From assembly GCF_029212645.1 (NCBI RefSeq), contig NZ_JARGND010000024.1, forward strand, positions 1 through 44,166: a stretch of DNA of 44,166 nucleotides, in the 5' to 3' direction. The stretch's first letter is position 1; every line of letters begins with the position of its first letter. This document shows, piece after piece, positions 24,349 to 34,592 of this stretch. The notes below the pieces were generated by a model. The model searched no databases, was not told the DNA's origin, and worked only from the letters and a program-made list of their open reading frames with translations. Made by a program: the position numbers and the translations under genes. This DNA comes from Vannielia sp. GTDB lineage: Bacteria > Pseudomonadota > Alphaproteobacteria > Rhodobacterales > Rhodobacteraceae.

Positions 24349-26157
24349 GTGATTTCGAGGTTTCATAAAACGGGTTTTGCCGCAGTTTGTGCCCTGTTGT
24401 TAAGCCCTTGGGCCGCGCAGGCCGAGGTGAAGATCAGCCTTTCGGTGGCTGGTGGGGACGACACGCTTGAACAAGCGGTGATTGGCGCACTCTCCACCCG
24501 ATCCCAGCTTTTGGACGGAGACGAAGACCCGCAGGCGCTGGTTGCGGCGGCGCAGGCTGACTATGGCCGCGTAGTGGCGGCGATGTATGGCGAAGGGTTT
24601 TATGGCCCGGTGGTTTCCATCCGGCTGGATGGACGCGAAGCTGCCGAAATTTCGCCCTTCGCGGTGCCTGCCCAGGTGAGCCGCATCGCGGTTTCGGTTG
24701 AGCCGGGCCCAGCCTTTAGGTTTGGTCATGCCGAGGTGGCCCCGGTGCCAAGGGGCACCGAACTGCCAGAAGATTTTCGCCAGGGGGAGCCTGCCAAGCT
24801 GCCGCTGATCGAAAGCGCCGGCAACGCTGGCATTGAAGCCTGGCGCGATGCCGGCCACGCAAAGGCATCGCTCGCGGGGCAGAGCATTACCGCGCGCCAT
24901 CCCGGCGGCACGCTTGATGTGTCTCTCAGGCTGAATCCGGCGCGCAAGCTGCGCTTTGGGCGGCTGGTTATCAAGGGCAACGAGGACGTGCGCGGCGAGC
25001 GCATTCGCGACATCGCCAGCCTGCCGGAGGGCGAAACCTTTTCGCCTGATGAGATCGACAGCGCCTCAACCCGGCTGCAACGCACCGGGGCGTTCCGTGT
25101 GGTCTCGCTCACCGAGGCCAAAACCGCCAACCCCGACGGCACGCTTGATGTGATTGCGACCCTCAAGGAAGACAAGCGACGCCGCTTTGGCTTTGGCGCC
25201 GAGGTGACAACGCTGGAGGGCGGCACGCTGAGCACCTTTTGGCTGCATCGCAACCTGTTTGGCGGGGCGGAGCGGCTGCGGATTTCCGGGGAGGTCACCA
25301 ACCTTGGCCTGAGCGATGATAACGGGGTGGATTACCGCCTTTCAGCGCTGTTTGGCCGCCCCGGCACCTTTGATCCTGACACGGATTTCTACATCAGCGC
25401 ATCGCTGGAACATGAGGATGAGCCGCTTTACCTTGCCGATACCTTCGAAGTGGAAAGCGGCTTTCACCGGATCGTCAACGATGAGTTTGAATACAAGATC
25501 GGCGCTGGCCTGCTTTATTCGCACACCGATGACGATTTGGGCGAGCGTGACTTTGCCCTGCTCACCTTTCCCGGCAGCGCCACGCTGGACCGGCGCGACA
25601 ACAAGCTAGATGCAAAGCAGGGCTATTACATTGGCGTTGAGGCCACACCTTTTGCCGGGCTGAACGGCACTGGCAGCGGCGCGCGGCTTTATGCAGACGG
25701 GCGGGCCTACCGCAGCTTTGGCGAGGGTGATCGCATTACCCTTGCCGGGCGGGTGCAGGTTGGCTCGGTCGTGGGGCCGGAGCTTACCGATACGCTGCCC
25801 GATTACCTGTTCACCTCGGGCGGGGGCGGCACGGTGCGTGGCCATTCCTACCAATCGCTCGGGGTGACGCTGGATGATGGCACCGAGCTTGGTGGCCTCA
25901 GCTTTCTGGGCGCGTCCATTGAGGTGCGCGGGCAGGTGAGTGACAAGATCCAGCTTGTGGGCTTTTACGATTGGGGCATGATCGGCTCTGAAAGCACGCC
26001 GGGTGACAGTGGCAACAGCCATTCCGGCGCGGGCTTTGGCATTCGCTACCAAACGGGGATCGGGCCAATCCGCGTTGACGTGGCCACCCCGGTCAGCGGG
26101 CCGGAGGATGATGGCAATGACGTGGCGTTCTACATTGGCATCGGGCAGGCGTTTTAG
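24349..26157 (+). CDS. tamA: Translocation and assembly module outer-membrane protein TamA
   Basis: This Omp85-family outer-membrane protein works with TamB in outer-membrane protein insertion and phospholipid transport. The 602-residue product has a signal peptide ending WAAQA, POTRA domains to about residue 255 and a C-terminal 16-strand barrel with the VRGHSYQSLG region (lid-lock VRGY-type motif). It ends in F (GIGQAF), as expected for a beta-signal. The GTG at 24349 is chosen because the signal peptide begins there and AAGGAG lies upstream, although the 12-base spacing is long. An ATG at 24250 is the alternative and would add 33 basic residues. The stop is one base from the tamB ATG. Confidence 0.9.
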   Translation: MISRFHKTGFAAVCALLLSPWAAQAEVKISLSVAGGDDTLEQAVIGALSTRSQLLDGDEDPQALVAAAQADYGRVVAAMYGEGFYGPVVSIRLDGREAAEISPFAVPAQVSRIAVSVEPGPAFRFGHAEVAPVPRGTELPEDFRQGEPAKLPLIESAGNAGIEAWRDAGHAKASLAGQSITARHPGGTLDVSLRLNPARKLRFGRLVIKGNEDVRGERIRDIASLPEGETFSPDEIDSASTRLQRTGAFRVVSLTEAKTANPDGTLDVIATLKEDKRRRFGFGAEVTTLEGGTLSTFWLHRNLFGGAERLRISGEVTNLGLSDDNGVDYRLSALFGRPGTFDPDTDFYISASLEHEDEPLYLADTFEVESGFHRIVNDEFEYKIGAGLLYSHTDDDLGERDFALLTFPGSATLDRRDNKLDAKQGYYIGVEATPFAGLNGTGSGARLYADGRAYRSFGEGDRITLAGRVQVGSVVGPELTDTLPDYLFTSGGGGTVRGHSYQSLGVTLDDGTELGGLSFLGASIEVRGQVSDKIQLVGFYDWGMIGSESTPGDSGNSHSGAGFGIRYQTGIGPIRVDVATPVSGPEDDGNDVAFYIGIGQAF

Positions 26158-26158
26158 G

Positions 26159-29100
26159 ATGCGGCTGTTCACCCTCGCCTTTTGCCTGATTTTCCCCTTC
26201 GCCGCCGTCGCGCAAGACAGCGCCTCGGAAGAGGCGGATAAGGGCTACCTGACGAACCTGTTGCAAAGCACCCTGTCAGACGCGGGCCGCGCCGTGGTGA
26301 TCGACGGGTTTGAAGGGGCGCTTTCATCCCGCGCCACGATCGAGCGCCTCAGCATTGCCGATGACGAGGGCATATGGCTGACCGTGGAGGGCGTGGTGCT
26401 GGATTGGAACCGCGCCGCCCTGCTGAGCGGGCGGCTGGAAGTGGCCGAGTTTTCCGCCGAACGCGTGGTGATGCCGCGCGGCCCGGTGAGCGACGCGCCG
26501 CCATCGCCCGAGGCAACGCCCTTTAGCATCCCCAGCCTGCCGGTATCGGTGGATATCGCAAAGCTGGCGGTGGCGCGGGCCGAATTTGGCGCGCCGGTGC
26601 TGGGGCAGGCGAGCACGGTTTCCCTCACCGGGGAGGCGCATCTGGAAGGCGGCGGCATGGATGTTTCGCTCGCGTTGGAGCGCCAGGACGGGGTGGAAGG
26701 CGAGATTTCTCTCATCGCTCGCTATGCGCCCGAAAGCGGCGAGGCAGCGATTGATCTGGTGATGCAGGAGGCCGCAGGCGGCATTGCCGCGACGGCGCTC
26801 AGCATCCCCGATGCGCCGGCGCTGGACGTCACGCTCAAGGGCGAGGGGTTGGTGAGCGACCTCACCACGCGCCTCAGCGTGGCCTCGGAGGGCGCGGAGC
26901 GGCTGGGCGGCACCATCCGGCTCACCAATGGCGACGAGGCCAGCCCCGGCTGGGCCGTGGACCTTGATATTGCAGGCGATGTGACCCCGCTTTTTGCACC
27001 GGGGATGCGGGATTTCTTTGGCCAGGACGTAGAGTTGACGGCCCGCGCGGCAGAGCGGGATGACGGGGCCTATGCGCTTTCCGGCCTCTCACTCACCGCG
27101 CGCACGGCCGTGATCGAGGGCGATTTTGTGGTGTCGCCCGAAGGCTGGCCGCAACGGATGGCTCTGCGCGCCGAAATCGCCGATCCGGGCAAGGCGCCTG
27201 TCACCCTGCCCACGGGCGACGGTGAAACACAGGTTTCGAGCGCCTCGGTGGTGCTCGCCTTTGACGCCGACGAGGGCAGCGAATTTACCCTCACCGCCGA
27301 AACCAAGGGCTTTCGCACAACCGGTTTCGTGGCCGATGCGCTGACCATCGGCGCAAAGGGCACGATCACCCAGGGCGACGGCGCGGCGCAGGGAGCGGTT
27401 CAGGCGGTGGTGGACCTCGCCGCAAAGGGCCTTTCCTCGGAAGATGAAGCGCTGGCCCGCGCGATAGGCGAGGCGGTGAGCGGGCGGTTTGATCTGGCCT
27501 ACACCGAGGATGCGCCGGTGCAGATCACCGGTTTGGCGCTGGACGGGGCCGACTTTGCCCTCACCGGGAGCGCCGCGATCGACGGGGTATCCACCGGCTT
27601 GGCCAGCACGCTCGACATGGTTCTGAAAGCCGAAAGCATCGCCCGTTTTGGCCCCTTGGCCGGGGCCGACCTGACCGGGGCGGCAGAGCTGGAAATCACC
27701 GGGGCGATAACGCCGCTTTCAGGCGGGTTTGACCTTGAGATTGCGGGCAGCACGACCAACCTCGCCATCGGGCAAGAACAGGTTGATGCGCTACTTGCGG
27801 GCGATGGCACCCTTGAGGTGAGCGCCAAGCGCGATGAAACCGGGCTGACGGTGCGCAATGTTTCGGCCCGCACCGCAAATGGTGTTGTGCAGGCCAGCGG
27901 CACGGTGGCGAGCGAGGCAACGGCGCTTGACCTAAGCGCCTCTGTCCCCGATTTTGCGCCGCTCTATCCGGGGCAAGAGGCCAGCGGCAGCGCAAGGCTT
28001 TCGGGCAAGGTGACGCTCGCGGGCACCCAGCTTGACACCGCAAAGCTGACGGTTCTGCTAAGTGCGCCCGACGGGGGCCAGGTACGCATCCCCTCGGGCG
28101 ATCTGCGGCTCGACGGCGGCACGCTGGGGCTCGATTACACCGCCGAAGGGCAGCGCTGGAGCCTGTCTGGCCTGCTGCGCGAAACCGCCCTGCCCGGCTA
28201 TGGGGCCGAGGCGCTGACGCTCCAGGGCGAAGGGGTGCTGACGCAGGCCGAGAATGGCATCGTCACGGCGCTTCAGGGGGAAATTTCGCTCACCGGGAAC
28301 GGGCTGAGCGCCGATGACGCCGGGCTGGCGCAGGCGCTGGGCGAACAGGTGACGCTTGACGCAACGCTTTCTTATGCCGAGGGCGATCCGCTTCAACTGA
28401 ATGCGCTGCGGGTGGCCGCAGGAGACACGGTTGCGACGGGCGCGCTTACCCTCGCCCTGCCCTATGGCGACGGCAATGCAAGCTATGATCTGGCGCTGAA
28501 GGCCCCCACCCTTTCGCAAGCTTCCGGCCTCGCCGGGCTGCCGCTGAGCGGTGCGGCGGATATCACCGCGACGGGCCGCGTGAACGCCAGCGCGGGCAGT
28601 TTTGAAGCGCGCCTTGGTGGCACCCTGACCAGCCTTGGCATTGGCACCGATGTGGTTGATACCCTGCTCGCCGGGACGGCCACGATTGCGGCTGAGGTGG
28701 CCCGCAGCGGCCCCGATGCGCCGCTCACCATTCAAAGCGCGCGCCTTGATGCGCCCAATCTGGATGTGACCGCCTCCGGCACCCCGGAGCGGATCACGCT
28801 GGACGCGCGACTTGCCGATCTGGGCCTCATCGCCTCTGATTTTTCCGGCCCCGCCACCGCCAGCGGCACCGTCACGTCGCAAGGTGGCACCATCGGCCTT
28901 GATATCCGCGCCTCTGGCCCCGGTGGCAGTGTGGTGAACGTGACAGGCGGGCTGACGGGGGGGCAGGCCGACTTGCGGATCACCGGCGATGCGCCGCTCG
29001 GGGTAGCCAATTCGTTCATCGCACCGCGCCGTTTGAATGGCCGCGCAACGCTGGACCTGACGATGCAAGGCACGCCGGGGCTGGAAAGCCTGAGCGGCAC

Positions 29101-30262
29101 GGTGCGTACATCGGGCGCGCGCGCGGTGGATACCAGCTTTGGCGTCGCATTGGAGGATATCACCGGCGGGGTGACGCTTTCAGGCGGGCGCGCGTTGATT
29201 GATATCGGCGCACGTGGCGGCGAAGGCGGGCGGCTGGGGGTGACAGGCTCGGTTGGTCTTTCAGCGCCGCAAGAGGCCGACCTGACCGTTACCGCGCAAG
29301 ACTTTAAGCTGCGCGATCCGGCGCTTTATGACACCTCGGTCGATGGCACGGTCACCCTCGCCGGGCCGCTCTCCGGCGGGGCGCTGCTGAACGGGCAACT
29401 CAGCCTTGGTGCCAGCGAAATCCGCATTCCTTCCAGTGGCATGACGGGCCTTTCGGATATCCCGGACATCACCCATGTGGGTGAACGGGCCGGGGTAACA
29501 AGCACGCAGCAAAAGGCCGGGCTGATCGCGACCGAAAGTGACGGCACGGGCGGCGGCGGGAGTGGGCGGATTGCGCTTGATCTGCGGGTCAGCGCGCCCA
29601 ATCAGGTTTATGTGCGGGGCCGTGGGCTGGATGCGGAACTGGGTGGCCGATTGCGGCTCACCGGCACCACCCAAAACGTGATCCCGGTGGGCGCGTTTGA
29701 GCTGGTGCGCGGGCGGCTTGATATCCTTTCACAACGCTTCAACCTCACGGAAGGGTCGGCGCGGATGACCGGCTCTTTTGATGCCGCGCTGCGGCTGGTT
29801 GCCACCACCGAAAAGAACGGCACCACCATTTCGATCATCGTTGAAGGATCGCCCTCTGACCCGGAAATCACCTTCACCTCCTCACCGGAACTGCCCGAAG
29901 AAGAGGTGCTGGCGCAGTTGATCTTTGGCCGCGACCTTTCAACCATTTCGCCTTTGCAGGCGCTCGAACTGGCCAACGCGGTGGCGACGCTGGCCGGGAG
30001 CGGGGGCGGTGGGATCGTTGCCAACCTGCGGCAAAACTTTGGGCTTGATGACTTGGATGTGACCCAAACCGACGATGGCGACACCGCGGTGCGGGCGGGT
30101 AAATACCTGAGCAAGAACATTTATTCAGACGTGGTGGTTGAGAGTGATGGCACGACGGAGCTAAACCTCAACCTGCAAATCTCGCCCAATGTCACCGCCA
30201 AGGGCTCTACCTCGACCGATGGCAATGCGGGCATCGGGATTTTCTTTGAGAGGGACTATTAG
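26159..30262 (+). CDS. tamB: Translocation and assembly module inner-membrane protein TamB (DUF490/AsmA-like)
   Basis: This is a very large (1367-residue) envelope-spanning protein that bridges the inner membrane to TamA and is thought to conduct lipids along a long beta-taco groove. It has an N-terminal signal or anchor (about 1-20), a long run of repeating short beta-strand units with GxxDLxL-type patterns, and the conserved TamB/DUF490 domain over the last ~350 residues (AELGGRLRLTGTTQNVIPVG, IIVEGSPSDPEITF, EEVLAQLIFGRDLS, ending IGIFFERDY). The ATG at 26159 directly follows the tamA stop. An upstream in-frame ATG at 26003 lies inside tamA and is rejected. Confidence 0.93.
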   Translation: MRLFTLAFCLIFPFAAVAQDSASEEADKGYLTNLLQSTLSDAGRAVVIDGFEGALSSRATIERLSIADDEGIWLTVEGVVLDWNRAALLSGRLEVAEFSAERVVMPRGPVSDAPPSPEATPFSIPSLPVSVDIAKLAVARAEFGAPVLGQASTVSLTGEAHLEGGGMDVSLALERQDGVEGEISLIARYAPESGEAAIDLVMQEAAGGIAATALSIPDAPALDVTLKGEGLVSDLTTRLSVASEGAERLGGTIRLTNGDEASPGWAVDLDIAGDVTPLFAPGMRDFFGQDVELTARAAERDDGAYALSGLSLTARTAVIEGDFVVSPEGWPQRMALRAEIADPGKAPVTLPTGDGETQVSSASVVLAFDADEGSEFTLTAETKGFRTTGFVADALTIGAKGTITQGDGAAQGAVQAVVDLAAKGLSSEDEALARAIGEAVSGRFDLAYTEDAPVQITGLALDGADFALTGSAAIDGVSTGLASTLDMVLKAESIARFGPLAGADLTGAAELEITGAITPLSGGFDLEIAGSTTNLAIGQEQVDALLAGDGTLEVSAKRDETGLTVRNVSARTANGVVQASGTVASEATALDLSASVPDFAPLYPGQEASGSARLSGKVTLAGTQLDTAKLTVLLSAPDGGQVRIPSGDLRLDGGTLGLDYTAEGQRWSLSGLLRETALPGYGAEALTLQGEGVLTQAENGIVTALQGEISLTGNGLSADDAGLAQALGEQVTLDATLSYAEGDPLQLNALRVAAGDTVATGALTLALPYGDGNASYDLALKAPTLSQASGLAGLPLSGAADITATGRVNASAGSFEARLGGTLTSLGIGTDVVDTLLAGTATIAAEVARSGPDAPLTIQSARLDAPNLDVTASGTPERITLDARLADLGLIASDFSGPATASGTVTSQGGTIGLDIRASGPGGSVVNVTGGLTGGQADLRITGDAPLGVANSFIAPRRLNGRATLDLTMQGTPGLESLSGTVRTSGARAVDTSFGVALEDITGGVTLSGGRALIDIGARGGEGGRLGVTGSVGLSAPQEADLTVTAQDFKLRDPALYDTSVDGTVTLAGPLSGGALLNGQLSLGASEIRIPSSGMTGLSDIPDITHVGERAGVTSTQQKAGLIATESDGTGGGGSGRIALDLRVSAPNQVYVRGRGLDAELGGRLRLTGTTQNVIPVGAFELVRGRLDILSQRFNLTEGSARMTGSFDAALRLVATTEKNGTTISIIVEGSPSDPEITFTSSPELPEEEVLAQLIFGRDLSTISPLQALELANAVATLAGSGGGGIVANLRQNFGLDDLDVTQTDDGDTAVRAGKYLSKNIYSDVVVESDGTTELNLNLQISPNVTAKGSTSTDGNAGIGIFFERDY

Positions 30263-30265
30263 GGC

Positions 30266-30326
30266 GCGGCTCAAAAGCCGCTGTGCTTGCAACATGTGAT
30301 CTGGCCCGCCGGTGAGGGCCAGATCA
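30266..30326. terminator. Convergent terminator region between tamB and the dehydrogenase gene
   Basis: Two hairpins fill the 92-base convergent gap. The first is GCGGCT/AGCCGC with loop CAAA (30266-30281). The second has a perfect 11-bp stem, TGATCTGGCCC (30297-30307) / GGGCCAGATCA (30316-30326). T-tracts are weak on both strands. The position and strength suggest a bidirectional terminator. Confidence 0.5.
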
Positions 30327-30354
30327 TACACTTTCAGACGGCCGCAGCGCCGGT

Positions 30355-32853
30355 TTAACCGTCCACCCGGATCGCCACATTTTTTGGATCGTAAGGGCTG
30401 TCTTCGACCACATCCGCATCCCATAGCTGGCCTTGCATCCGCACCTTGAGCCTGGTGCCAACCTCAGCCATTTCGGGCGTCACGTAGCCCATGCCGATAG
30501 ACTTGCCGAACGCCACCGAATAGCCGCCCGAGGTAAGCCGACCCACCTTGGACTCCCCATGATACAGCGCCTCGCGGCCCCATGGATCAGCGTCCGCCGG
30601 GCCATTGATCAACACGGTCACGCAGGTGCTGCGAATGCCCTTGGCCTCCATCGCCGCCTTGCCGTTGAAGTCTTTTGACAGGTCGACAAACCGGGTGAGG
30701 CCAGCCTCAAGCGGGGTGGCATCACGGCCCAGCTCGGTACCAAAGGCGCGGTAGCTTTTTTCCTGACGCAGCCAGTTTTGCGCCCGTGCGCCCACCAGCT
30801 TGAGCCCGTGTTTTTCACCGGCCTCCATGAGCTGATCGAAAAGGTAATTCTGCATCTCCATCGGGTGATGCAGCTCCCACCCCAACTCGCCGGTATAAGC
30901 GACGCGGATGGCGTGGACCGGGCACATCATCAGCTCGATATCGCGGGCCGAAAGCCACGGGAAGCGCTTGTTGGACAGCGCGGTTGCGGGATCTGGGTCG
31001 CGGATCAACCCGGCCAGAACATCGCGTGCCTTTGGCCCGGCAATCGCAAAAACGCCGCGCTGCGCGGTCACATCCATCAGGATCATGCCACCAAAGCGTT
31101 GTTGCGTGTCTTCAATGGATTTTTTCAGGAAATCAGCATCATAGGCCTGCCATGCCCCGGCAGAGATCAGCGTGAAGTGGTCATCGGCGTGGCGCACAAT
31201 CGTGTATTCGGTGCGCGTGGTGCCCGCCTCGGTGAGCGCGTAGGTGAGGTTGATCCGCCCCACTTTAGGCAGCTTGTTGGTGGTGAACCAATCAAGGAAG
31301 GCCGCGGCGCCCGGCCCTTTGAGCACATGCTTGGTGAAGGCCGTTGCATCAATCAAGCCAACCCCCTCGCGCACTGCTTTTGCCTCTTCCACAGCATATT
31401 GCCACCAGCCGCCACGGCGAAAGCTGCGCGCGTCATGGTCAAAGCTGTCAGGCGCATCGAGCGGGCCAAAATAGTTGGGCCGTTCCCAGCCGTTGACGCA
31501 GCCAAACTGCGCGCCACGGGCTTTCATCCGGTCATAACAGGGGGCGGTTTTCAGCGGGCGGCAGGCGGGGCGCTCTTCATCGGGGTGGTGCAAAACATAG
31601 ACGTGATCGTAACATTCCTCGTTCTTGCGGGCGGCGTATTCCGTTGTCATCCACGGGCCAAAACGCTTGGGATCGAGGCTCGCCATATCAATCTCGGCCT
31701 CGCCTTCCACCATCATCTGCGCAAGGTAATGGCCGGTGCCGCCCGCTGCGGTGATGCCAAAGGAAAAGCCCTCGGCCAGCCACATGTTGCGCAGCCCCGG
31801 CGCGGGGCCAACCAGCGGGTTGCCATCCGGCGTGTAGCAGATCGGGCCGTTGAAATCATCTTTCAAACCAACGGTTTCCGACGTGGGAATCCGGTGGATC
31901 ATGCTCATGTATTCCTCTTCGATGCGCTCCAGATCAAGCGGGAAGAGATCAGCCCTGAAGCTATCGAGCACGCCGTATTCAAACCGGGCGGGGGCGTTCT
32001 TTTCGTAGGGGCCAAGGATCCAGCCGCGCCGCTCTTCGCGCACATACCACTTGGCATCGGCATCGCGCAAAACCGGGTGCTCGGGGTTGCCCGCCGCGCG
32101 GTATTCCACCAGCGCCGGATCAGGCTCGGTGACGATGAACTGATGCTCAACCGGGATCGCCGGGATCTTCAGCCCCAGCAGGCGGGCGGTGCGCTGCGCG
32201 TGGTTGCCCGTGGCCGTCACCACATGCTCGGCGATGATCACCGCCTGCTCCTCGGAGGGCACCAGATTGCCCCCCTGCTCGACCATCCTGGTGACGGTGA
32301 CGCGCCATTCTGCGCCCGTCCATTCATAGCCATCCACCTGCCAGCGGCGCTCGATCACCGCGCCGTGCTGGCGCGCGCCCTTGGCCATGGCCATCGTCAC
32401 ATCGGCGGGGTTGATGTACCCATCGGTCGGGTGGAAAAGCGCGCCCTCCAGATCATCGGTGCGCAACAGGGGCCAGCGCTCCTTGATCTGTGCCGCGCTC
32501 AGAAATTCATAAGGGATACCAACGGTTTCGGCGGTGGAGGCGTAAAGCTGATACTCATCCATCCGGGCGCTCGATTGCGCCATCCGCAGGTTGCCAACCA
32601 CATAGAACCCCGGATTGAGGCCGGTTTCCTGCTCAAGCGTTTTGTAGAACCGCACCGAGTAATCATGGATATGGCTGGTGGCGTAGCCCATGTTGAACAG
32701 CGGCAAAAGCCCGGCGGCATGCCAGGTGGACCCGCTGGTCAACTCGTCGCGCTCCAGCAGCATGGTCTGCCACCCCGCGCGGGCGAGGTGATAGGCGATC
32801 GACGTGCCAACGGCGCCACCGCCGACGACTAGGGCTTTGACGTGGGTCTTCAT
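30355..32853 (-). CDS. Dimethylglycine/sarcosine dehydrogenase-like FAD-GcvT fusion protein
   Basis: This is a predicted oxidative N-demethylase of glycine-betaine catabolism that passes the methyl carbon to tetrahydrofolate. The 832-residue product has a DAO-type FAD domain (about 5-385, VVGGGAVGTSIAYHLA), an FAO_M linker (about 385-440), a GcvT folate-binding domain (about 445-720) and a GcvT C-terminal barrel (about 725-830). STWHAAGLLP contains His45, the position that binds FAD covalently in mammalian DMGDH and SARDH. Length and architecture fit DMGDH. The GMC oxidoreductase elsewhere in the window could supply betaine, but it is not adjacent. DMGDH, SARDH or a related methylamine substrate cannot be separated by eye. 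Confidence 0.88.
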   Translation of the reverse strand: MKTHVKALVVGGGAVGTSIAYHLARAGWQTMLLERDELTSGSTWHAAGLLPLFNMGYATSHIHDYSVRFYKTLEQETGLNPGFYVVGNLRMAQSSARMDEYQLYASTAETVGIPYEFLSAAQIKERWPLLRTDDLEGALFHPTDGYINPADVTMAMAKGARQHGAVIERRWQVDGYEWTGAEWRVTVTRMVEQGGNLVPSEEQAVIIAEHVVTATGNHAQRTARLLGLKIPAIPVEHQFIVTEPDPALVEYRAAGNPEHPVLRDADAKWYVREERRGWILGPYEKNAPARFEYGVLDSFRADLFPLDLERIEEEYMSMIHRIPTSETVGLKDDFNGPICYTPDGNPLVGPAPGLRNMWLAEGFSFGITAAGGTGHYLAQMMVEGEAEIDMASLDPKRFGPWMTTEYAARKNEECYDHVYVLHHPDEERPACRPLKTAPCYDRMKARGAQFGCVNGWERPNYFGPLDAPDSFDHDARSFRRGGWWQYAVEEAKAVREGVGLIDATAFTKHVLKGPGAAAFLDWFTTNKLPKVGRINLTYALTEAGTTRTEYTIVRHADDHFTLISAGAWQAYDADFLKKSIEDTQQRFGGMILMDVTAQRGVFAIAGPKARDVLAGLIRDPDPATALSNKRFPWLSARDIELMMCPVHAIRVAYTGELGWELHHPMEMQNYLFDQLMEAGEKHGLKLVGARAQNWLRQEKSYRAFGTELGRDATPLEAGLTRFVDLSKDFNGKAAMEAKGIRSTCVTVLINGPADADPWGREALYHGESKVGRLTSGGYSVAFGKSIGMGYVTPEMAEVGTRLKVRMQGQLWDADVVEDSPYDPKNVAIRVDG

Positions 32854-32970
32854 GGCGCAGGGGCTCCGGAGCTAGGCTACTGACAGGTAATCTGGCGAAA
32901 ACCCGCGCCGCATTCCACGGGGTTTCGACACCTTGCAGCCAAAAGCGACATTCCCCGCCTTTCCGGCCTG

Positions 32971-33960
32971 TCAGAGCATGGACGGCACAACCAAATCCGG
33001 CGGGCGATGGCCGTCGGCGAAGGTTTTGATGTTGATGATCACCTTCTCCCCCATCTCCATGCGGCCCTCATGGGTGGCCGAACCCATATGCGGGGTCAGC
33101 AGCACATTGGGCAATTCGCGCAGGCGGGGGTTCACGTCCATGGTTTTTTCAAACACATCCAGCCCGGCTCCGGCAACCTCACCGGCGCGCAGCATCCGGG
33201 TGAGCGCGTTCTCGTCAATCACCTCGCCGCGCGAGGTATTGACCACCACCGCCGAGGGCTTGAGCAGCTTCAACCGCCGCGCATTGAGCAGGTGGAACGT
33301 GCTGGGCGTGTGCGGACAGTTGACGGAAACGACATCCATCCGGGCGAGCATCTGGTCGAGGCTTTCCCAATAGGTTGCCTCCAGCTCTTCCTCGATTTCG
33401 GGGCGCAGGCGCCGCCTGTTGTGGTAGTGGATTTGCATCCCGAAGGCCCGTGCGCGGCGGGCCAGCGCCTGCCCAATCCGCCCCATCCCAAGGATGCCCA
33501 AACGCCGCCCGGCGATCCGCCCGCCAAGAAACGAGTTCGGGTTCCAGCCCTTCCAGGTGCCCTTCTTCATAACTGCGGCTCCGGCGGGCATGTTGCGGGT
33601 GACACCGATGATCAGCGCCATCGCCATATCGGCGGTATCTTCGGTCACAACGCCCGGCGTGTTGGACACCAGAATGCCGCGCTGGCGCGCCGTGGACACA
33701 TCCACATGGTCAATCCCCGCGCCGAAATTGGCGATGAGTTTCAGCTTGTCGCCCGCCTGCCCGATCAAACCGGCATCCACCGTATCGGTGATCGTGGGCA
33801 CCAGAACATCGGCCTCGCGGATGGTGGCCAAAAGCTCTTCGCGGGTCATCGGATCGTCGGTTTCACGCAGGCGCACATCAAAAAGCTCGCTCATCCGCGT
33901 TTCGACCGCCTCCGGCAACCGTCGCGTTACGACAACACTCAGCCGCTCTGCGCCCATCAT
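32971..33960 (-). CDS. D-isomer-specific 2-hydroxyacid dehydrogenase (glyoxylate/hydroxypyruvate reductase-like)
   Basis: This NAD(P)H-dependent oxidoreductase probably reduces glyoxylate or hydroxypyruvate. The 329-residue product has the GRRLGILGMGRIGQALARRA nucleotide-binding motif (about 151-170), catalytic Arg244 (NTSRGEVIDENAL), the Glu region near 271 and His291 (LLTPHMGSAT). The ATG at 33960 has GGAGG with six-base spacing; an in-frame ATG at 33981 lies upstream of that ribosome site and is rejected. It is divergent from the SH3-domain gene. It lies 117 bases upstream of the dehydrogenase fusion gene on the same strand, so a shared transcript is possible. Confidence 0.9.
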   Translation of the reverse strand: MMGAERLSVVVTRRLPEAVETRMSELFDVRLRETDDPMTREELLATIREADVLVPTITDTVDAGLIGQAGDKLKLIANFGAGIDHVDVSTARQRGILVSNTPGVVTEDTADMAMALIIGVTRNMPAGAAVMKKGTWKGWNPNSFLGGRIAGRRLGILGMGRIGQALARRARAFGMQIHYHNRRRLRPEIEEELEATYWESLDQMLARMDVVSVNCPHTPSTFHLLNARRLKLLKPSAVVVNTSRGEVIDENALTRMLRAGEVAGAGLDVFEKTMDVNPRLRELPNVLLTPHMGSATHEGRMEMGEKVIINIKTFADGHRPPDLVVPSML

Positions 33961-34060
33961 TCTTATCCTCCTGCTTAACAACGCTCATTCTTCGCGTAGA
34001 GTGTGCGCAAGAAAAGGCGCGGGTTACAAGCGCCGGATGAGGCAAAAGCAGGTTTTGGGC

Positions 34061-34585
34061 ATGGGGCATCGACACGCATTGCGCCGGGTTTTACTGAGCA
34101 TTCTCGGGGGATTGGTCGCCATCGGGATGAGTGCGGGCGAAACCCATGCGGCAGAGGAGCGCGGGCCGGTCACCAACCTGCCGCTGCCGCGCTATGTGTC
34201 TCTCAAGACAGATGAGGGCAATGTGCGGCGCGGACCAGCGCTAAGCCACCGGATTGATTGGGTTTTCAAGCGCCGCAACATGCCGCTGGAAGTGACCGCC
34301 GAGTTTGGCCACTGGCGGCGCGTGCGCGATCAGGAAGGGGCTGGGGGCTGGGTGCATTACTCGCTGATTTCCGGCGTTCGCACTGTGATCGTGCAGGAGG
34401 ATATGGCCGCTCTGCGGATGCGCCCCAGCAATGATGCCCCCACAAACGCGCGGTCGGAAGCCGGGGTTGTGGCCAAGCTGGGCGAGTGCCGGCCCGAGTG
34501 GTGCTGGATCACCTCTGGCTCCGCGAGAGGCTGGGTTAAAAAGACCGACCTCTGGGGCGTGAAACCGGATGAAATCCGGGAATAA
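34061..34585 (+). CDS. Secreted protein with two bacterial SH3-like domains
   Basis: This is a small exported protein (174 residues from the chosen ATG) with a signal peptide (about 1-30, ending THA) and two tandem SH3b repeats. The first is at about 46-104 (GNVRRGPALSHRIDWVFKR and GGWVHYSLI), the second at about 107-165 (AALRMRPS, GVVAKLG, WCWITSGSARGWVKK). A Cys pair (143 and 148) in the second repeat could form a disulfide. SH3b domains of this type usually bind cell-wall peptides. The ATG at 34037 is an equally open alternative adding eight residues. The stop lies seven bases from the convergent extensin-family gene. Confidence 0.82.
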   Translation: MGHRHALRRVLLSILGGLVAIGMSAGETHAAEERGPVTNLPLPRYVSLKTDEGNVRRGPALSHRIDWVFKRRNMPLEVTAEFGHWRRVRDQEGAGGWVHYSLISGVRTVIVQEDMAALRMRPSNDAPTNARSEAGVVAKLGECRPEWCWITSGSARGWVKKTDLWGVKPDEIRE

Positions 34586-34592
34586 CAGGCGC

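Noticed and set aside
30778-32832. 684-residue plus-strand open frame
   Set aside because: It is antisense to the FAD-GcvT fusion, which has clear catalytic motifs; there is no ribosome site or domain on the plus strand.
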